A DNA stretch of 64,000 nucleotides from Onchocerca volvulus (GCA_000499405.2 HG738139.1:10316616-10380615), one strand, 5' to 3'. Positions 13,949-34,200 are shown, counted from the stretch's first letter. Notes: generated by a model from the sequence alone, not told the origin. A program made the numbers and translations.

Positions 13949-14270
13949 TGTCGGAAAAATCCAAAAATTAATATAAACGAAGAGTGTTAAAGGTCAAGAA
14001 GTGCGCAATTTCAAATGTACCAATAGTTAGTCAACGAGCGCTAGTGTTCTCTACAATAGTATCCCACAATGACCTCAGCAACAGTCGAATCGATACGACA
14101 ATCAACAATCAAGCAGCAATCTCAATTCTACGAGCGACAAAGGAAAGAATACTCAGTGATAAGTTATTTGGATATTCTCCGATAACTGTTTTTTCATAAT
14201 TGTTCCTCTTTAATTAATAATCTTTTTCTAACAGGAACTGTCGCTTTCGCAAAAATTTATTTTCACGATA
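13949..14270 (+). repeat. 3' LTR of the Pao-like element, internally deleted
   Basis: 322 bp. It aligns with the start and end of the 5' LTR (shared CAACGAGCGC, ATCAACAATCAAGC, AAGGAAAGAATA, TTATTTTCACGA) but lacks the central 220 bases. Many substitutions separate the copies, so the insertion is old. Confidence 0.8.
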
Positions 14271-14350
14271 GTACAGAGAACTGCAATGAAAAATCAAAAT
14301 ATTTAATTATGACGGGATAATATAGCTTCATTACCGTAGCTATAGCTGAT

Positions 14351-14649
14351 GTACGAATTATAGCATTACTCATCGAAGAAGTGGCAATAATGCAAGGCAG
14401 AGTTTAGAACAATTAGTAGCATGGAGACAAATGCAAATATTGCGACGCCTGCGAAAAATATATGGTGCAAATAGTATTATAACATTTAGTTTTAGACAAC
14501 TTTTATTCGCAAGAGAAGGAAACGATGTGAAAATCATTATTCTCTATTGTCACTTTGTTAATTCCGTATCTTTTTTTCTATCACAATCAGACGACAATTC
14601 TTTAATACTCTATATTTTCAGAAAAGCAAAAAAATATGCTAAAGAATAA
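14351..14649 (+). other. Open stretch of unknown nature
   Basis: One plus-strand frame stays open for about 98 codons from 14351 to the stop at 14647-14649. Its first half (RQSLEQLVAWRQMQILRRLR, around 14395-14455) has ordinary protein composition. The second half is hydrophobic and AT-driven. It could be an orphan exon or a chance frame. I recognise no family, and neither flank offers a convincing partner exon; the Pao element lies immediately upstream. Confidence 0.25.
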
Positions 14650-14899
14650 AAGAGTTAAACTTCTCGTCTCCAATTATGTAATCAATTTTATACTATGTAA
14701 TCATTACGAGACATATATCCAACCTCGGAAAAATGGGAATTATTGATTTTTCTTTCTGAAAAATGGATATCATAATACCCATTTCTGTTCAAAAAAATTC
14801 TTTAGCTATTACCGCTGTTCATATAGAAGTAAAGAAATCAGTATTTATTTCACTTCAAAATACAAATACTCCGATAAACATCGCAAGATTATTTCGGGC

Positions 14900-18254
<3,355 letters not shown>

Positions 18255-20109
18255 TTAGTATGTATAGAAATTCCAAAAGGAACTCAAAATTATATGAAAT
18301 TCTTTTAAAAGCAGTAGGGAGAGAGAGAGAGAGAGGGAAAAAGAAAGAGAAAATCGGACCTCTTCACAATTGTGAACAAATAAACCACCAGATAATCGTG
18401 CAATCGGAAGTCTAAATTGTGGAGTAAATTCGATCGATTCACTGGATGGTACGGTTATAGCGGTGATAAAAGGTTCCGATTGTGGAGAGATTCTATCCTG
18501 TGCAGATTCCAATCTGTCATATTCTGATTGCAACCATTCTTCTTCAGTAGTTCTTGGCTGGAAGATAGAAATTTTTATAATCAAAAAAAAAAAGTCAAAA
18601 TAATGAAACTTTCTAGCTTATTTATATTTTTTATATGTTGCATATAAGTTGAAAAATTTTTATCTTTTTTAAGAAGAAAAATTGATAAGAAATATGATAT
18701 GATAAAAAGAAAAGAGAATTTTATTTCATTTTGGATTATAGCACTTATTTTTCAATTTTTTTTTTTTTTTTTTTTGCTATAAAGATGTTTGGTATGTTTT
18801 GTTTGAAAATTCAAACATTTAAAAATCGATCATAATGAACGGAGAAGGAAAAATAAAATTTGATTTCCGATGTATGCATATTTCGTGAAGAATTTAGGCA
18901 ATATGTCGATCAATTATTTCGAAAATTTTGTTGATCAATTAATCAATATGATATTGAAAGATATGATTATTATGAATAATAGGTTAGAAATAAATGAATT
19001 ATGAAGACCTGAGTTGGTGTCTTGGTTTCAACTGTCATTGTTGGTGGAACAGCGGTAGTAGCTGAAGCAGTTGGCACTGAACCGATAATTTCGCTACCAA
19101 CCGGTTGTGGTACTATCGTTGTTTGATCTAATTTTTCAGGAATTACAGGTGCTGGCTGAGATAATGGAGGATAAAATCTGGATGCCGGACCAAATTCTGG
19201 TACAGCAGGAAGCGGTGGATAAAGTCCGAATGGTGTACCAGTTCCGACTGGTAACTGAGGGAATGGATAGGTTATGGATGGTGCACCAGTTCCAGGAGGT
19301 GGTGGATAGAATCTGGGTACTGCACTAACTCCAGGTATAAACTGAGACAATGGATAGAATCCATGTGGAATGAATCCGGGTGGCATTCCTGGTGCTGCCT
19401 GAAGGGGTAAATAGAATCCAGGTGGTGCACCAGTTCCGGATGCTGTTTGAGGCGGAAGATAGAAACCAGGTGGTGCTCCTCCAAATGCTGGGTGAAATCT
19501 AGGCATTGGAAAAATAGCCCGGGGAAATTCATGCATATTTGGAGGAGCAAATCGTCCAGATACAGTTGGCGGAAAATTGGGATATACAGATGTCGTTGAT
19601 TCATCCACTGCTAAAGAATGACGTCTTCCTGATGCTGCGGAGATTCCATCAGGTGGTAATTCTTCGGTTATTTGCTGGATAGAGTCATGACGATCGTGTA
19701 GATTCCCTTCCAATAACTGGCTTTCCTCCAGGGGTTCCATTGTCTCACGTGATACTTCTGCAGAAGCTACTTTTTCAGCAATTTGTGGTTTTCGGATTCG
19801 TTGAGAGCGCGAAAATGGGTCTACACGTTGTCGTCGATATTTTCGTGGAGTTGAATGAGCTCGAAATAATTCATCTTTTGGACCCTTCGTTGGAGTGATA
19901 GTTGGTTCTGTAGTGCTCAGAAACGACGAGTCTATTTTTCTTAGTGGCACTGGAGCTCCTGAAGTTGATTGTTGGCCATTTATTGTTCGTCTTCTGGACT
20001 TACGAGAATCAACAACTAAAACTTCAGATAACGGTCTCGCTGAAGCCCGAAATACTTTTGGCTGTCTACGTTTGTCACGACGACTTGATTGTTTAGGGGT
20101 TTGCGACAT
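18255..20109 (-). CDS. Uncharacterised basic, proline-rich protein
   Basis: Exon 1 is 20109-19009 (367 codons) and joins in phase through a CTTCCAG acceptor to exon 2 starting at 18557. The 3' end is uncertain: the frame runs to a stop at 18255, but its last 35 or so codons translate a CT repeat (LSFSLSLSLSL) and may be intron. Residues 1-110 are rich in Arg/Lys and Ser (RRDKRRQPK, RKSRRRT, PRKYRRQR), like a nuclear protein. Residues 120-150 are acidic. Residues 200-325 hold about seven degenerate 15-20-residue repeats built on G-F-Y-x-P-P (GAPPGFYLPP, RFYPPPPGTGAP, GLYPPLPAVP). Exon 2 has an acidic helix-like segment (TTEEEWLQSEYDRLESAQD). I do not recognise the family; the EEEW...SEYDRL segment only loosely recalls a SANT helix. 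A CCCATAG acceptor lies 16 bases before the ATG. Composition and the single long frame make it a real gene. Confidence 0.75.
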
Positions 20110-22409
20110 TATTTATCGACACCTATGGGAAAATATATGAAGCATTGCAGAAAAAGAATGAATATTTGAATCAGTGTGATAATATCACTATTCAATAATC
20201 ATATTACTCCACCATGCTAGTGTATCATACCGTATCACTTCATAATGTTTGTTAATTAGTTATATTCTTTAGATCACCAATATGATGGTAATATCACAAT
20301 GAAATTATAATAATCTTGGCTAATTGTACAAATGGTACCATTTCTGTAAAAATGGTACCATTGATGTATAAATGATACCATCATTGTACAAATGACACCC
20401 TTTTGCACAAAATGATACCATTGCTACACTAATGGTACCAATGTCCATAAATGGCACCGCTGCTGCACAAATTATACCATTATTGTACAAAATGATACCA
20501 CTGCTGTATAAATTGTACCATCTTAGTACAAATGGTACTATTACGATACAAATGGTACCAATTATTGTACGAATGGTATCGCTGAGATTTTTTTGGAAAA
20601 GTTCATTTGCTAAATATATATTTTGATCACAGTAATAATGAATGGAGCATTTATTAAAAAAAAGAAAAAAAAAAGCATTTCTCGTTCAAAAACTACAACA
20701 TGAAAAACTTTCATTAATCTTTTCTTTTTCTCTTTTCTCCTGGAAATAATCGGAAGAAAAGAGAAAAAGAAAAGATTAGTTAAAGAGGAGAGGAAATAAT
20801 TAATTGAAATTCCAAAAAAAGAGCATTGATATTTTATGATAAAATAATAATGAAATATCATTGGACTACTATATTTGAAAAAAAACATGCATCGAAATGA
20901 TTAAAGTTTGGAACAGAAAGATAGCTAAATGATTTGAATTGATAAGGAATCTAATAGATTGATCACAAATTAATAATGACAGTTACTACTAGTTGATAAT
21001 TGTTAAATTAATAACAACCGTAGTGACACCAAAATCATTAAGATCCCAACCTTAAGACCCAGAAAGAATGAAAGAATTATTTCAACCGCACCAAACGAAT
21101 AATTAATAAAAGCTGACCAATCGACAGTTTTACTTCATTTTTATCAGCAGATTTCTAGCATTGATATGCAAATACAAAATTTAATTGCAACTTAATATAT
21201 ATATATATATATATATAAGGACATACTTTTATATTCAGATTAATCAATTTACTCTTCTCTTTTTTTGCAAATCCAATATTAAGATTTTCAAAAATTTATC
21301 ATTAAATTCGAAACTTTTTTATTGAAATTTATTTTATATTATAAAATAAAGAAAAAAATAAACTTCAATACTTATTTTTTATCATTATTTTATTGCTGTA
21401 GCAAAAGATGAAATAATTCATCTAAAAGCTAAAAAAGTTAAAAACCAAAACGATCAAAAAAAAAGAATTATTTGCATCCTAAGTTCCTGTTTAAATGTTA
21501 AACTTTAATACAAATTATTCGAAAATCAGCTTTGTCCCTCAAGCCACATAATTCATATAATCGGATCTCCTTTATAATAAATGTTTGATTACAAAATGCT
21601 AAAAGAATCGTTTCCAGTAATTATCGATCGTCTAATATATCCAAATTAAAATTAAAAATTTTCATCAAAGCTTTGCATGATCCGGATTTGCGAATTTTAA
21701 TCTGGGAAAAAATAAATATTGATGATCAGTAGCCAACACTAGCTGTCAACTCGAATCAAATCTCTTTGTGACAAAGAAGCATGCGCGAAATTCCGATGCT
21801 TCATGAAATTTTAGAATTTTAGATAAAATTCAGAAAAATTTTACATAAAGAAGGGTAGGATCCGATGCATATAAAAAAAAAATTCTAAATATTCGAAGGC
21901 AGATAAGTTGAAAATCTTCTGCTGTACTTCGGATGTCATAAGCATGAGCCATCTCGATGATCTTGACTATCTGCGTTTGTTAATTGGAATCAAAAATCTT
22001 TTTTTTATTATTGCGGAATGAAGAAATCAGCGGACAAAAAACAATGAAATAATAAACAAAAATAATTAAATCCATTATAAAAGTAAAATATGCTCAATAT
22101 AACTGATGATCCATACATCTGGAAGCAGACTAATTACCCGGAAAAGTGATGAAATATTCCAGAAAAATACAAATAAAAATCCTGATGATCACAACTGAAG
22201 TCCTTTTAGACATTCTAAATAACATTTAGATTAAAAAAATCGTTAAAAAAGTTCTCAACTAAATATTTAATTAGCAACTGAATCATAATAGGCTAAAATT
22301 AAATCAATATGCAAATTAGACATAATTTATTACAAACGTCAATGTAATTCAAAGTGTCAAAGTGAAGATCTCGACTTGTAACATAGTATTAAAAATTTCT
22401 AACAATATT
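20110..22409. other. Spacer between prmt-7 and the proline-rich gene
   Basis: No supported exon. It holds the GGTACC minisatellite (20327-20585), an AT microsatellite at 21196-21218, and a poly(A)-signal-like AATAAA on the minus strand at 22331-22326, about 80 bases after the prmt-7 stop. A near-palindrome TTAATCTTTTCTTTTTCTCTTTTC / GAAAAGAGAAAAAGAAAAGATTA occurs at 20713-20778. Confidence 0.6.
20327..20585. repeat. Degenerate ~20-bp minisatellite centred on GGTACC
   Basis: About 13 diverged units of roughly 18-22 bases with a consensus close to TGTACAAATGGTACCATT. Many keep the GGTACC palindrome or a one-base variant (GATACC, GGCACC, GGTACT, GGTATC). The whole unit is near-palindromic. Confidence 0.9.
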
Positions 22410-26449
<4,040 letters not shown>

Positions 26450-26627
26450 CTGAACATAAGCAAAAGAAATTGGGAAAATGACTGCAAACAAAAGGAAAAA
26501 AAGAAATTGCTTTGGCTTACTACTCTTTCAAGCAGAAAGGCGGCTAAATACGAAAAAGTATGAAGATCTGTTCTGATATTCTCATCCCTACTTTACAATT
26601 AAAAATGAAATCAGAACCAAACTAAGA

Positions 26628-26658
<31 letters not shown>

Positions 26659-27697
26659 CATTTGTCTTATCTGTACATATACAAACTATTGCACTGCGAT
26701 GTATAGTAACACAGAGAAAAGTTTTAAGATTTTCCAAATATCTCATTTACTCTTAAATTTCCATTACTCTAATTTACCCCACCTTCGAACAAATCATGAT
26801 TGTATTTGTATATGCATAGGAAAACTACACAAAACATAAATATTACCTTAGCTCCGTGCTTTTTTCGTAAATAGCCTTGAATTCCAGCTAGACAAATTTT
26901 AGGAGACAAAATCTTTGAAAATATTCGACTTATAGTTGATGCAATTTTTACAAGTAATGTGTCAAACTGATAATTCTGAAAAGATCTTACGAATGAATAA
27001 ATGTAATCTAACAGATGGTTTAACCTATTTTTATATTAACATACACGGTCAATATGTATATCATTCAATGTTTGCCTAATCTATGTACATGCATTTATAT
27101 AATGTACTTATATGCTTGCGCTTATTTTTAAAATTTATATATGTATATATGTTTATTACTCTGTCTATTTAAAACTTCGAAATCAGGAAGATTCATCGAG
27201 AATGTAAACCGATAATCTGATATAAAAAATAAGGATTGAAAAAATCTTTTACTACACAAAATATTATATTAATCGAGAATAAACACGAAACTGAAAGTCC
27301 AAAGAAAAATTAAAATGATGAACAAATGAAAAAAACCATATTAAATATAGTCAGAAAAAATCCATATGGTTTCGATGAAAATTTTAGAAAATCATGGATC
27401 TAAACTCAAATCATCGAAAATAACATTTTTTTTTTTTTTTTTTTGAAAAGATAGCACATATAAATATCGAAGATAGCAAGCCGAAATTTATGGCAGCCGC
27501 AGACTAAATGAGTATTATGATAGGGTTCGATCAAAGAGTATCAACCGTCACCGTAGAAAAGGATGTATCGAAAACTCAAATAACTCTAATGATATGTATA
27601 AAAATATTCAGCAAAACTTAAATTCTTTGTCGAAAAAACAGCAAAACAAATGGACATTCTTTAAAGTAAGTTAGCGATAAAAAAGGGATGAAAATCA
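26450..27697. other. Spacer between ankmy2 and prmt-7
   Basis: 1.25 kb, mostly AT-rich with poly-T runs at 26634-26659 and 27427-27444. Apart from the candidate exon at 26877-26976, I see no coding sequence. Confidence 0.6.
26877..26976 (-). other. Candidate upstream exon (prmt-7 or unknown)
   Basis: On the minus strand a TCTTTTCAG acceptor is followed by 33 open codons containing RKKHGAK at the end, then AAG|GTAATATTT as donor. It would join in phase 0 to the first prmt-7 exon (26449). It contains no ATG, so it would need another exon upstream or be 5' UTR. The open frame could be chance. Confidence 0.3.
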
Positions 27698-30600
27698 TCA
27701 CTCAAATTTGATATCAGCAAGTGTAGAGGTAACTTTTTCAACATGACGATCTTCTGTTTGTTCGTTCTGGATAGTTCCAATTTTTGATACGCTCCCGTCA
27801 TTTTGCACAGCTGTTTTCGACACGATACTGTTTCTTAGAGAACATCTCTGTTCCTTATCTTGTTTTTCCCTTTCAATCTTCTCACAGAACATTTTATGAT
27901 TATACCAATCCATTTTTTGGCAGTCCGGATGACAGTAGTATATGTTCTGAAATAATGTAAGATAAATATAAAGCAAAACAGTTTTTTATTAATTTTTATT
28001 AATTTCCACTTAATTTAAATGAGTTTATAAAAAACCATTGAATGTCATCCTCAACATGTGAAATGAATCGTTTAATATCTAGACTAAATTCCATCAAACA
28101 ACAGTTAAAACTAATAAGAGATAAATAATTAAAACTGATAAAAGATAAGAAAATTACTTTACAGCATCGCTTAGTGGAAGTAACAGCACCACAAGTTGCA
28201 CAAAAATGAGCTGTTTCTACCATTCGTTGTCCCGAAAAGACTGACATTATCACATAAAACGCATCCGGCAAATTACCCTGAACAATCATTCCATAAATGA
28301 GATGCTTTTACCATTCGTTATATTTAAACAAAATGTTTAAAACAAATTAAGAAAATCGTATTAACATAAACTTACAAATTCAACAGCTGCAAGATTTTTG
28401 ACAAGTGCCTGGAAAAGTAAACAATGATGATATGGAAATGCTTGAACAGCATTTCTCAGAAAGCGTTCCAAATTTGGTCGTATCTGATCGGTTTGTTCCA
28501 TTTTCAACAATTGTTTCACATAATTCCTGATTATTGTTGATGCTTCATGCCTTTCCTTTTCTAAAACTGCTTCTACAAACTTGCACGTATCTCGTACGGT
28601 ATATAAAATTAACCACAGTTTCAATGACATAACCTAAAATTTAAAAAACAGTATGTATATAAAATGTATCCAAACATGGAAAAAAATAATAGCGAACAGC
28701 AAATAACGAATAAGTATAGAAAAAAATAATAGCGAACAGCAAATAACGAGTAATCTTTCATCCAGAATTCCATCCTTGATGATTCAAAATTTTATCATCA
28801 CTATTTTACATTTGGCATACATTTATACCATTTTGACTTATGAATAAATCTTTTCCTTACTCAAAAAAAAAATTAAGGAAAAAATTATGAAAATTCCAAA
28901 TTACACATACCTCATTAGATTCTTTGCATCGTAATTGCCTCTCAAAAATTCTATCCAAAACATAACAAAGTTTCTGACGATGCTGCCATATTATTTGGTA
29001 ATGATCACGTAGAAAGAGCATAATCTGAATGAGTATTCTTTCATTAATCGATAAATAACATTTATACAACAAAAGACATGAAAGATCTATCCGGAAGTTA
29101 ATAGAAATTATCTTCCACAATTGTGGAAAAGCAAATAAGTCATGAATACTTTAGAGAAATGAATAAATTATCAACAAGTAATTATCACTTCTTTAAAAGA
29201 AAATAAATTTTTGAAAAAATAAAAATGAAAAATCAGTTACTTACCCAAATAGGATGTATTATATGAGTTTTAATCAAATCATGCAATGCTTGGGAAAATT
29301 CTTTCGGATAAATTTTATCGCTATTATCTCCTTTAGGATGCAGTAGCTTCTCAATTTCATCCAGTGCTATATAATTGTTAATAATACTAACGCATTCATG
29401 CTGTCCTGCAGAATACCGGTCAAAAAGCTTAACATTTTTCATTATAATATTCTTTCCAACGAGAAGAATGAATTGGGATATATCATTTTCATGTCAACAA
29501 GTAACAATGCGATAAAAGGTATATTATATATAATGAGCAAAAAAATATAAAAAAATTAAAAGTTAGAAAATCAAAAAAAAAAAAGAAAATCCATCCTTAT
29601 TTTAAAAGTAAAGGAATCCAAAAATTTTTTAAAATGAAAAGTTGGAAAGTTTAAGAATGACCTGATCATTCATTCAGTTTTTTACTAGGCGAAAATACTT
29701 TGCCTGTTAACTTTCCATACTAAAACTTTTGACTGTTTCAAAATTTTTTCCCTTTTTCAAAGAAAATTCCTTTTTAATTGAAAACTATGTATAAAATACG
29801 AAAATTGCGAGTAAAATATTTTTAAAAGAGAATTTCTTTTTAATTGAAAACTACACATAATATAAAACTACATACAAACTACGTATGAAAATATAAAGCA
29901 AAAAACAAACCAACAAAAGCTGCCATTTCTGCGGCTGTTTTGCCAATTGCATTCGTCGAACAAACATATGCACCATAGTCTAATAATAACTGACAGATTC
30001 CTATAAGATAGACAGGACATCATATCCTCAGTGATGAAAAAATAATTTTCATATTAAATAAGTTAATAAAATTATAATTCAAATGAACAAATAACAAAAA
30101 AATAATGAATTTTATTTAATTAACAACAATGATTAAATAGAACTGTACTTTTTTTTACAAAGTCTAATATAACAGTACAACAAAGTTAGAACAGCTGAGG
30201 TAAAACTGAAAATTGCTTTCTGAACAGATGTTACAGAAATTAACTACTAAAAAAAAACCTTGATGTCCAGCTATAGCTGCAAACATGAGAGATTTATAAC
30301 CAGATTCATGTGTACTATTATTTGGATCGACACCATTTGCTAACAAAAATCGAACCACATCTTCAAGACCTGACCAACTGGCTTGATCCAGAAGCGACAT
30401 ACCAGTCTGAAACAATATACAGTTATTATTTGAAGAGACAAAACTGAAAGTGAAATACAATATTTTTAAACAATTCGAATTAAAACTGCTTCATCACATT
30501 TTAACGTGAAACTGTTTCATTATATTACCTTAACACAACAGAGAGTTTCCTATCGCAAAAGTATGCAGTTGTGAGACTTCTAATTATAATAGTTCTCACT

Positions 30601-31237
30601 TTCATAAATAAAAAAAAATACATATAATCCTCCATTTGTTTTCAGATGCTATCCAATATTTCACTGTTATATGAATGGAGATAATCAGTAGTAGTTAAAA
30701 CCAAAATAACAATTAAATTTTAAGCAAACCTTATCAGTGTGATTAAGAGGAACACGCTTACTCTTCAGAATTTGCAACACTTCTTTCGCATTCTCTGAAC
30801 AGAAGAAAATTTCAAACTTCCAATTAGCCATTCAAGTTTCAATTTTATAAACTCTTTTTTTTTTTTTTTTTGCCTAAACAATCACTGCATTTCCGGATAT
30901 TCAGTTCACAAGATAACGAACTACCAAACTACCAAACCGCAAGCTGATTTTCCCAAAAAACTAACTTATCGTTTTTTTTTTACTTCCATTTAATTAGTCA
31001 TTTTTTTCATTAATTATCTGTGACTAAGATTTTCATTATCCTAAAGTTTCAAAACCATAGCCATCAAAGATTTTAATTGCATGTTATATATAAAATTTAC
31101 AAACAAAATAAAAATAAAACAAATGATAACAGAGTAGGATAACTTGAAACATTACTTTCTTTGATCATATCGAATACTTTTTCAGCATCTTCTTCCGAAT
31201 ATCTCTGCAACATTGTTACGGCTTCCAGATTACTCAT
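27698..31237 (-). CDS. ankmy2: Ankyrin repeat and MYND domain protein 2 (ANKMY2) homologue
   Basis: Nine exons on the minus strand: 31237-31156, 30794-30730, 30406-30259, 30000-29911, 29405-29245, 29024-28911, 28633-28376, 28277-28158, 27946-27698; 428 residues (human 441). Residues about 20-130 are ankyrin repeats (SLLDQASWSGLEDVVRFLLA; KSLMFAAIAGHQG; KTAAEMAAFVGQHECVSIINN). The C-terminal zinc cluster is MYND-type: C332-C335, C344-C345, C351-C355, H363-C367. In the family the third cysteine pair is C-x2-C (CSVC in human), whereas here it is adjacent (RCCK) at the splice junction. The family binds FKBP38 and regulates adenylate cyclase trafficking to cilia and hedgehog signalling in mammals; the role here is inferred. 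A TTTTTCAG acceptor lies one base before the ATG. The acidic/polar tail after the MYND domain is poorly conserved. Confidence 0.93.
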
Positions 31238-34200
31238 CCTGAAAAACTGCAAAAACTTCAAATCCGGAATTATAATTTTATGGATGATGAAATTAAGAAC
31301 ACTGAATCCTAAAAATCTGCATGTTTTTTCGACTTTTTATACATAAGGTCGGGAAGTTCGGAAATTTCTGTTAACCCAAATTTGTTCAGATTAACTTTCA
31401 ATTATAATTCTCCTATTTAAAACTGACAGGTTATGACTTTTCCGATAAAATACCAGTTTAATCTCATCTTCTTTTTTTCTTTTTTTTTTTTTTTTTTGAG
31501 ATCTCTAATAAAATCTGAAACATCACAGGGATCAGTGTCTTGTCATCCAAAAATATCATAAAATTTTTTGTCTCAGAAGCAATCAGAACCTGTGAATTAA
31601 ACAATCTATAGAAAACACTAATAACACTACCCATTGATGAATGGATTAATTTATTATACTTCCCGAAAAGCATGATATTCATGAAATGAAGAAGAGCTGT
31701 TGTTGCTAAGGTAACGAAGAATAATCAATTTCTACTAAATATTAATTACTCGATCTCTTTATTGATATAAGCAAGACTGTACCGTGCAAAATAATTTATA
31801 TGTCAATAACTACATCTCATTTGATCAATTAATAAGTTGGTTACTGCAGAATTATCTTAAAATTTAATATACAGTAATAAAATTCCAATCTAGTCTTAAA
31901 TCTTTGTATGTGTTTACTTTTCTGAAGCGTGAAATAATCTATATACTGCGAAGTAATGAGTTTCCGAGCAAGCAGTTTGTTTCTGCTTTTGTTAAGGGTG
32001 GCTTAGTTTTCTTTACTACATTCATTTAATTAAAAATACTCTCAATTTTTGAGTTTCACGTCAAAGAATTATTATATTTGCTTCTAATAAAAAAGTGAGA
32101 CAGAAATGAAGTGGTAAATAAATTTTGTCTATAAAAAAAAAAAAAAAAAATAAAGACGTAAAACTGAAATTTCAACATAATTTTACCAATTATACTGCAC
32201 TTTCGTTCATTTACACAATTGCCCAGCAAACATCGAGAAACATATAGATCGAAACTTGCAAAAAAAGAACATGTATAAGTTTGATTGTTCTTGTCGCATA
32301 ATTGATCATTCAGAATACTTATCTATCAAACTTTCTTTCCAAATCCATTTCTTCTAGCCAATAATCTACAAATACTGCAGTATAATGAGTAACTGTAACA
32401 ATAATAATTCTAAGATTATAACAGCAAAAACAAAGTCAACAAGAAATAATGATAAATGTTATGATTTTATAGAGAAAACTAGAAAAAGAAAATTAATAGA
32501 GAAAATTACGTTGGAATGCTTGAACTTAACTATTAAAATGCTTCAACTGCTTGAACTTGATAAATTGTTTTTTAAAAAACAAAAAAAAAGAAATTAATTA
32601 GTCGCACAGTGACAGTACGATGCATTGAAAGATTCCATCAAATAATATATAAACATAGCTATTCCCAACCATCCATTCCTCTTATAAAATTTCCTTGCAT
32701 ACAAAAATTACCCTCCTTGTACCACAATTTTCTGACCGAAGAATATATCCAAATAATGATGAAGACTTAATAATTTGTATCCATTGAAAAAAAAAAGTGA
32801 TAATAGAATTTAAAAGGATAACTTATTTCTACTTTTCTTTCTCTGCTTGGTGAAATTTTTGGGATTTAAAATAAATAAATGAAATTTAAAAAGTAACAAT
32901 AATTAAAGATTACCAATAATACACTTTTAATCGGCAAAAAAAACAACATACTTTGAAAAGTTTTTATTCTCTCATAAAAATTGTTGAAGCAATTTTTTGT
33001 TGAAACAACGGCCATATTGCTTTAACAATTTTTATGAGAAAACAAATAACTCAATTACACTATTAACATATTAATGATGCAACTTCATCACAAACAAAAA
33101 GATTTCCTTTTCGTATTAACAAGTATTTTTCTGAAAAAAATCAAGATTGCTACAATAAGAATGAAAATTTATCATCTTACTTTTTTTGTCATTTTCATTT
33201 TTTTTTTTTCTTTCTTTCTCGCTGCTAACAACTTCGCAAAGCTTATGCAAAAAAGTAAAAAATATACTAAGATATTCGGGAATAAAATTTTATTTCGTAG
33301 ATCTAATTTTAGTTATAAATTTGCAAAAATATCAAATTTAACTTTTAATTTTTTTTTTTTTTTTGAACAATACAATAATAACATAGTTTATCCTCATCGA
33401 GAAATGAGAAATAGATACAATTATACTGAAGTAATTTGAATAACTATTTCAGTGGAAGGAAGAAGGAGAATGAGAGAAAAAAAGGAGAGCGACTCTTATC
33501 AAATGCTTTCAAATATTAATCTACTGATAAAAAAAATCAACCTAACTAACGAGCTGTCATCGTGATAGACATGAAGTAGCACAGTTATAAACATGAAGTG
33601 TCATAGTGATAAACTTGAGATAAATCAAACCATAGGTTTTTGTCTCCATGGAGCTCTTCTATTATTACGGTGTTTATCATCTTTCTTAGACGATGTCATC
33701 TTAGATTTAGTAACTTATCCGATTACCTTCAGTATTGTACTTTCGAGTACTGAAATTAAGATAAACGGAAAAGAACCCAGTATTTTGGGAAAATCCATCG
33801 CCCGTGTATGATAGCAAAGAACCTAAATTAACCATGCTTGTACTATCCTGAAACATTCATTAAAATGTTTACAACCATATTTTCTTCGAAAAATCTAAAT
33901 AATTGCCGGCATTTACTACCCTCTATAGATTGCTCACATTAGCTAGTAAAATATAATAACGGACAGTAATTTTATGAAACTAAATTTTGTGAAATAGTAG
34001 CATCAGGTAACTTCATACCGTATCATTATTAGATTTTTCTTTTTCTCGTCCTTTCTTTCTTCCTCTTAACTTATTTCGTGCTATTGCTTTCTGAATATAT
34101 CTATAATCAATCTCCAATTTCTTTATTGTCATCACTTTATCAACAAATCTGTAATTCAATCTCTGATTCTTCGTCTTCATACTACCATGGTCCCAAAAAA

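Larger units (their letters stand above)
11873..14270 (+). mobile_element. Degenerate BEL/Pao-type LTR retrotransposon
   Basis: Two direct terminal repeats of one family bound this region: 11873-12417 (TGTCGG...ACGACA) and 13949-14270 (TGTCGG...ACGATA). Right after the left repeat is TTTGGTGCCTGAGTCGAGG, a plausible primer-binding/leader region. The interior has only gag remnants: on the plus strand 12860-13062 encodes a nucleocapsid-upstream block (NYDIIRKVLKEKYGNP), and on the minus strand 13523-13230 encodes zinc-knuckle remnants (CRKDHWKNQC; CFYCKSLHNMALC in another frame). No pol is present. Frameshifts and stops are everywhere, so the element is dead. No matching target-site duplication is seen (TTCG before, GTAC after). 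The BEL/Pao assignment rests on the gag style and the related pol fragment at 39070-39400. Confidence 0.8.

Noticed and set aside
19107..20140. Plus-strand frames at 19107-19328 and 19895-20140
   Set aside because: Antisense shadows of the proline-rich coding exon.
32385..32597. 70-codon plus-strand frame with Asn-rich start
   Set aside because: Low-complexity composition and no partner exons; could not be distinguished from chance.
33074..33439. 121-codon plus-strand frame
   Set aside because: Phe/Ile/Asn/Lys-rich translation of poly-T and AT tracts with no family resemblance.
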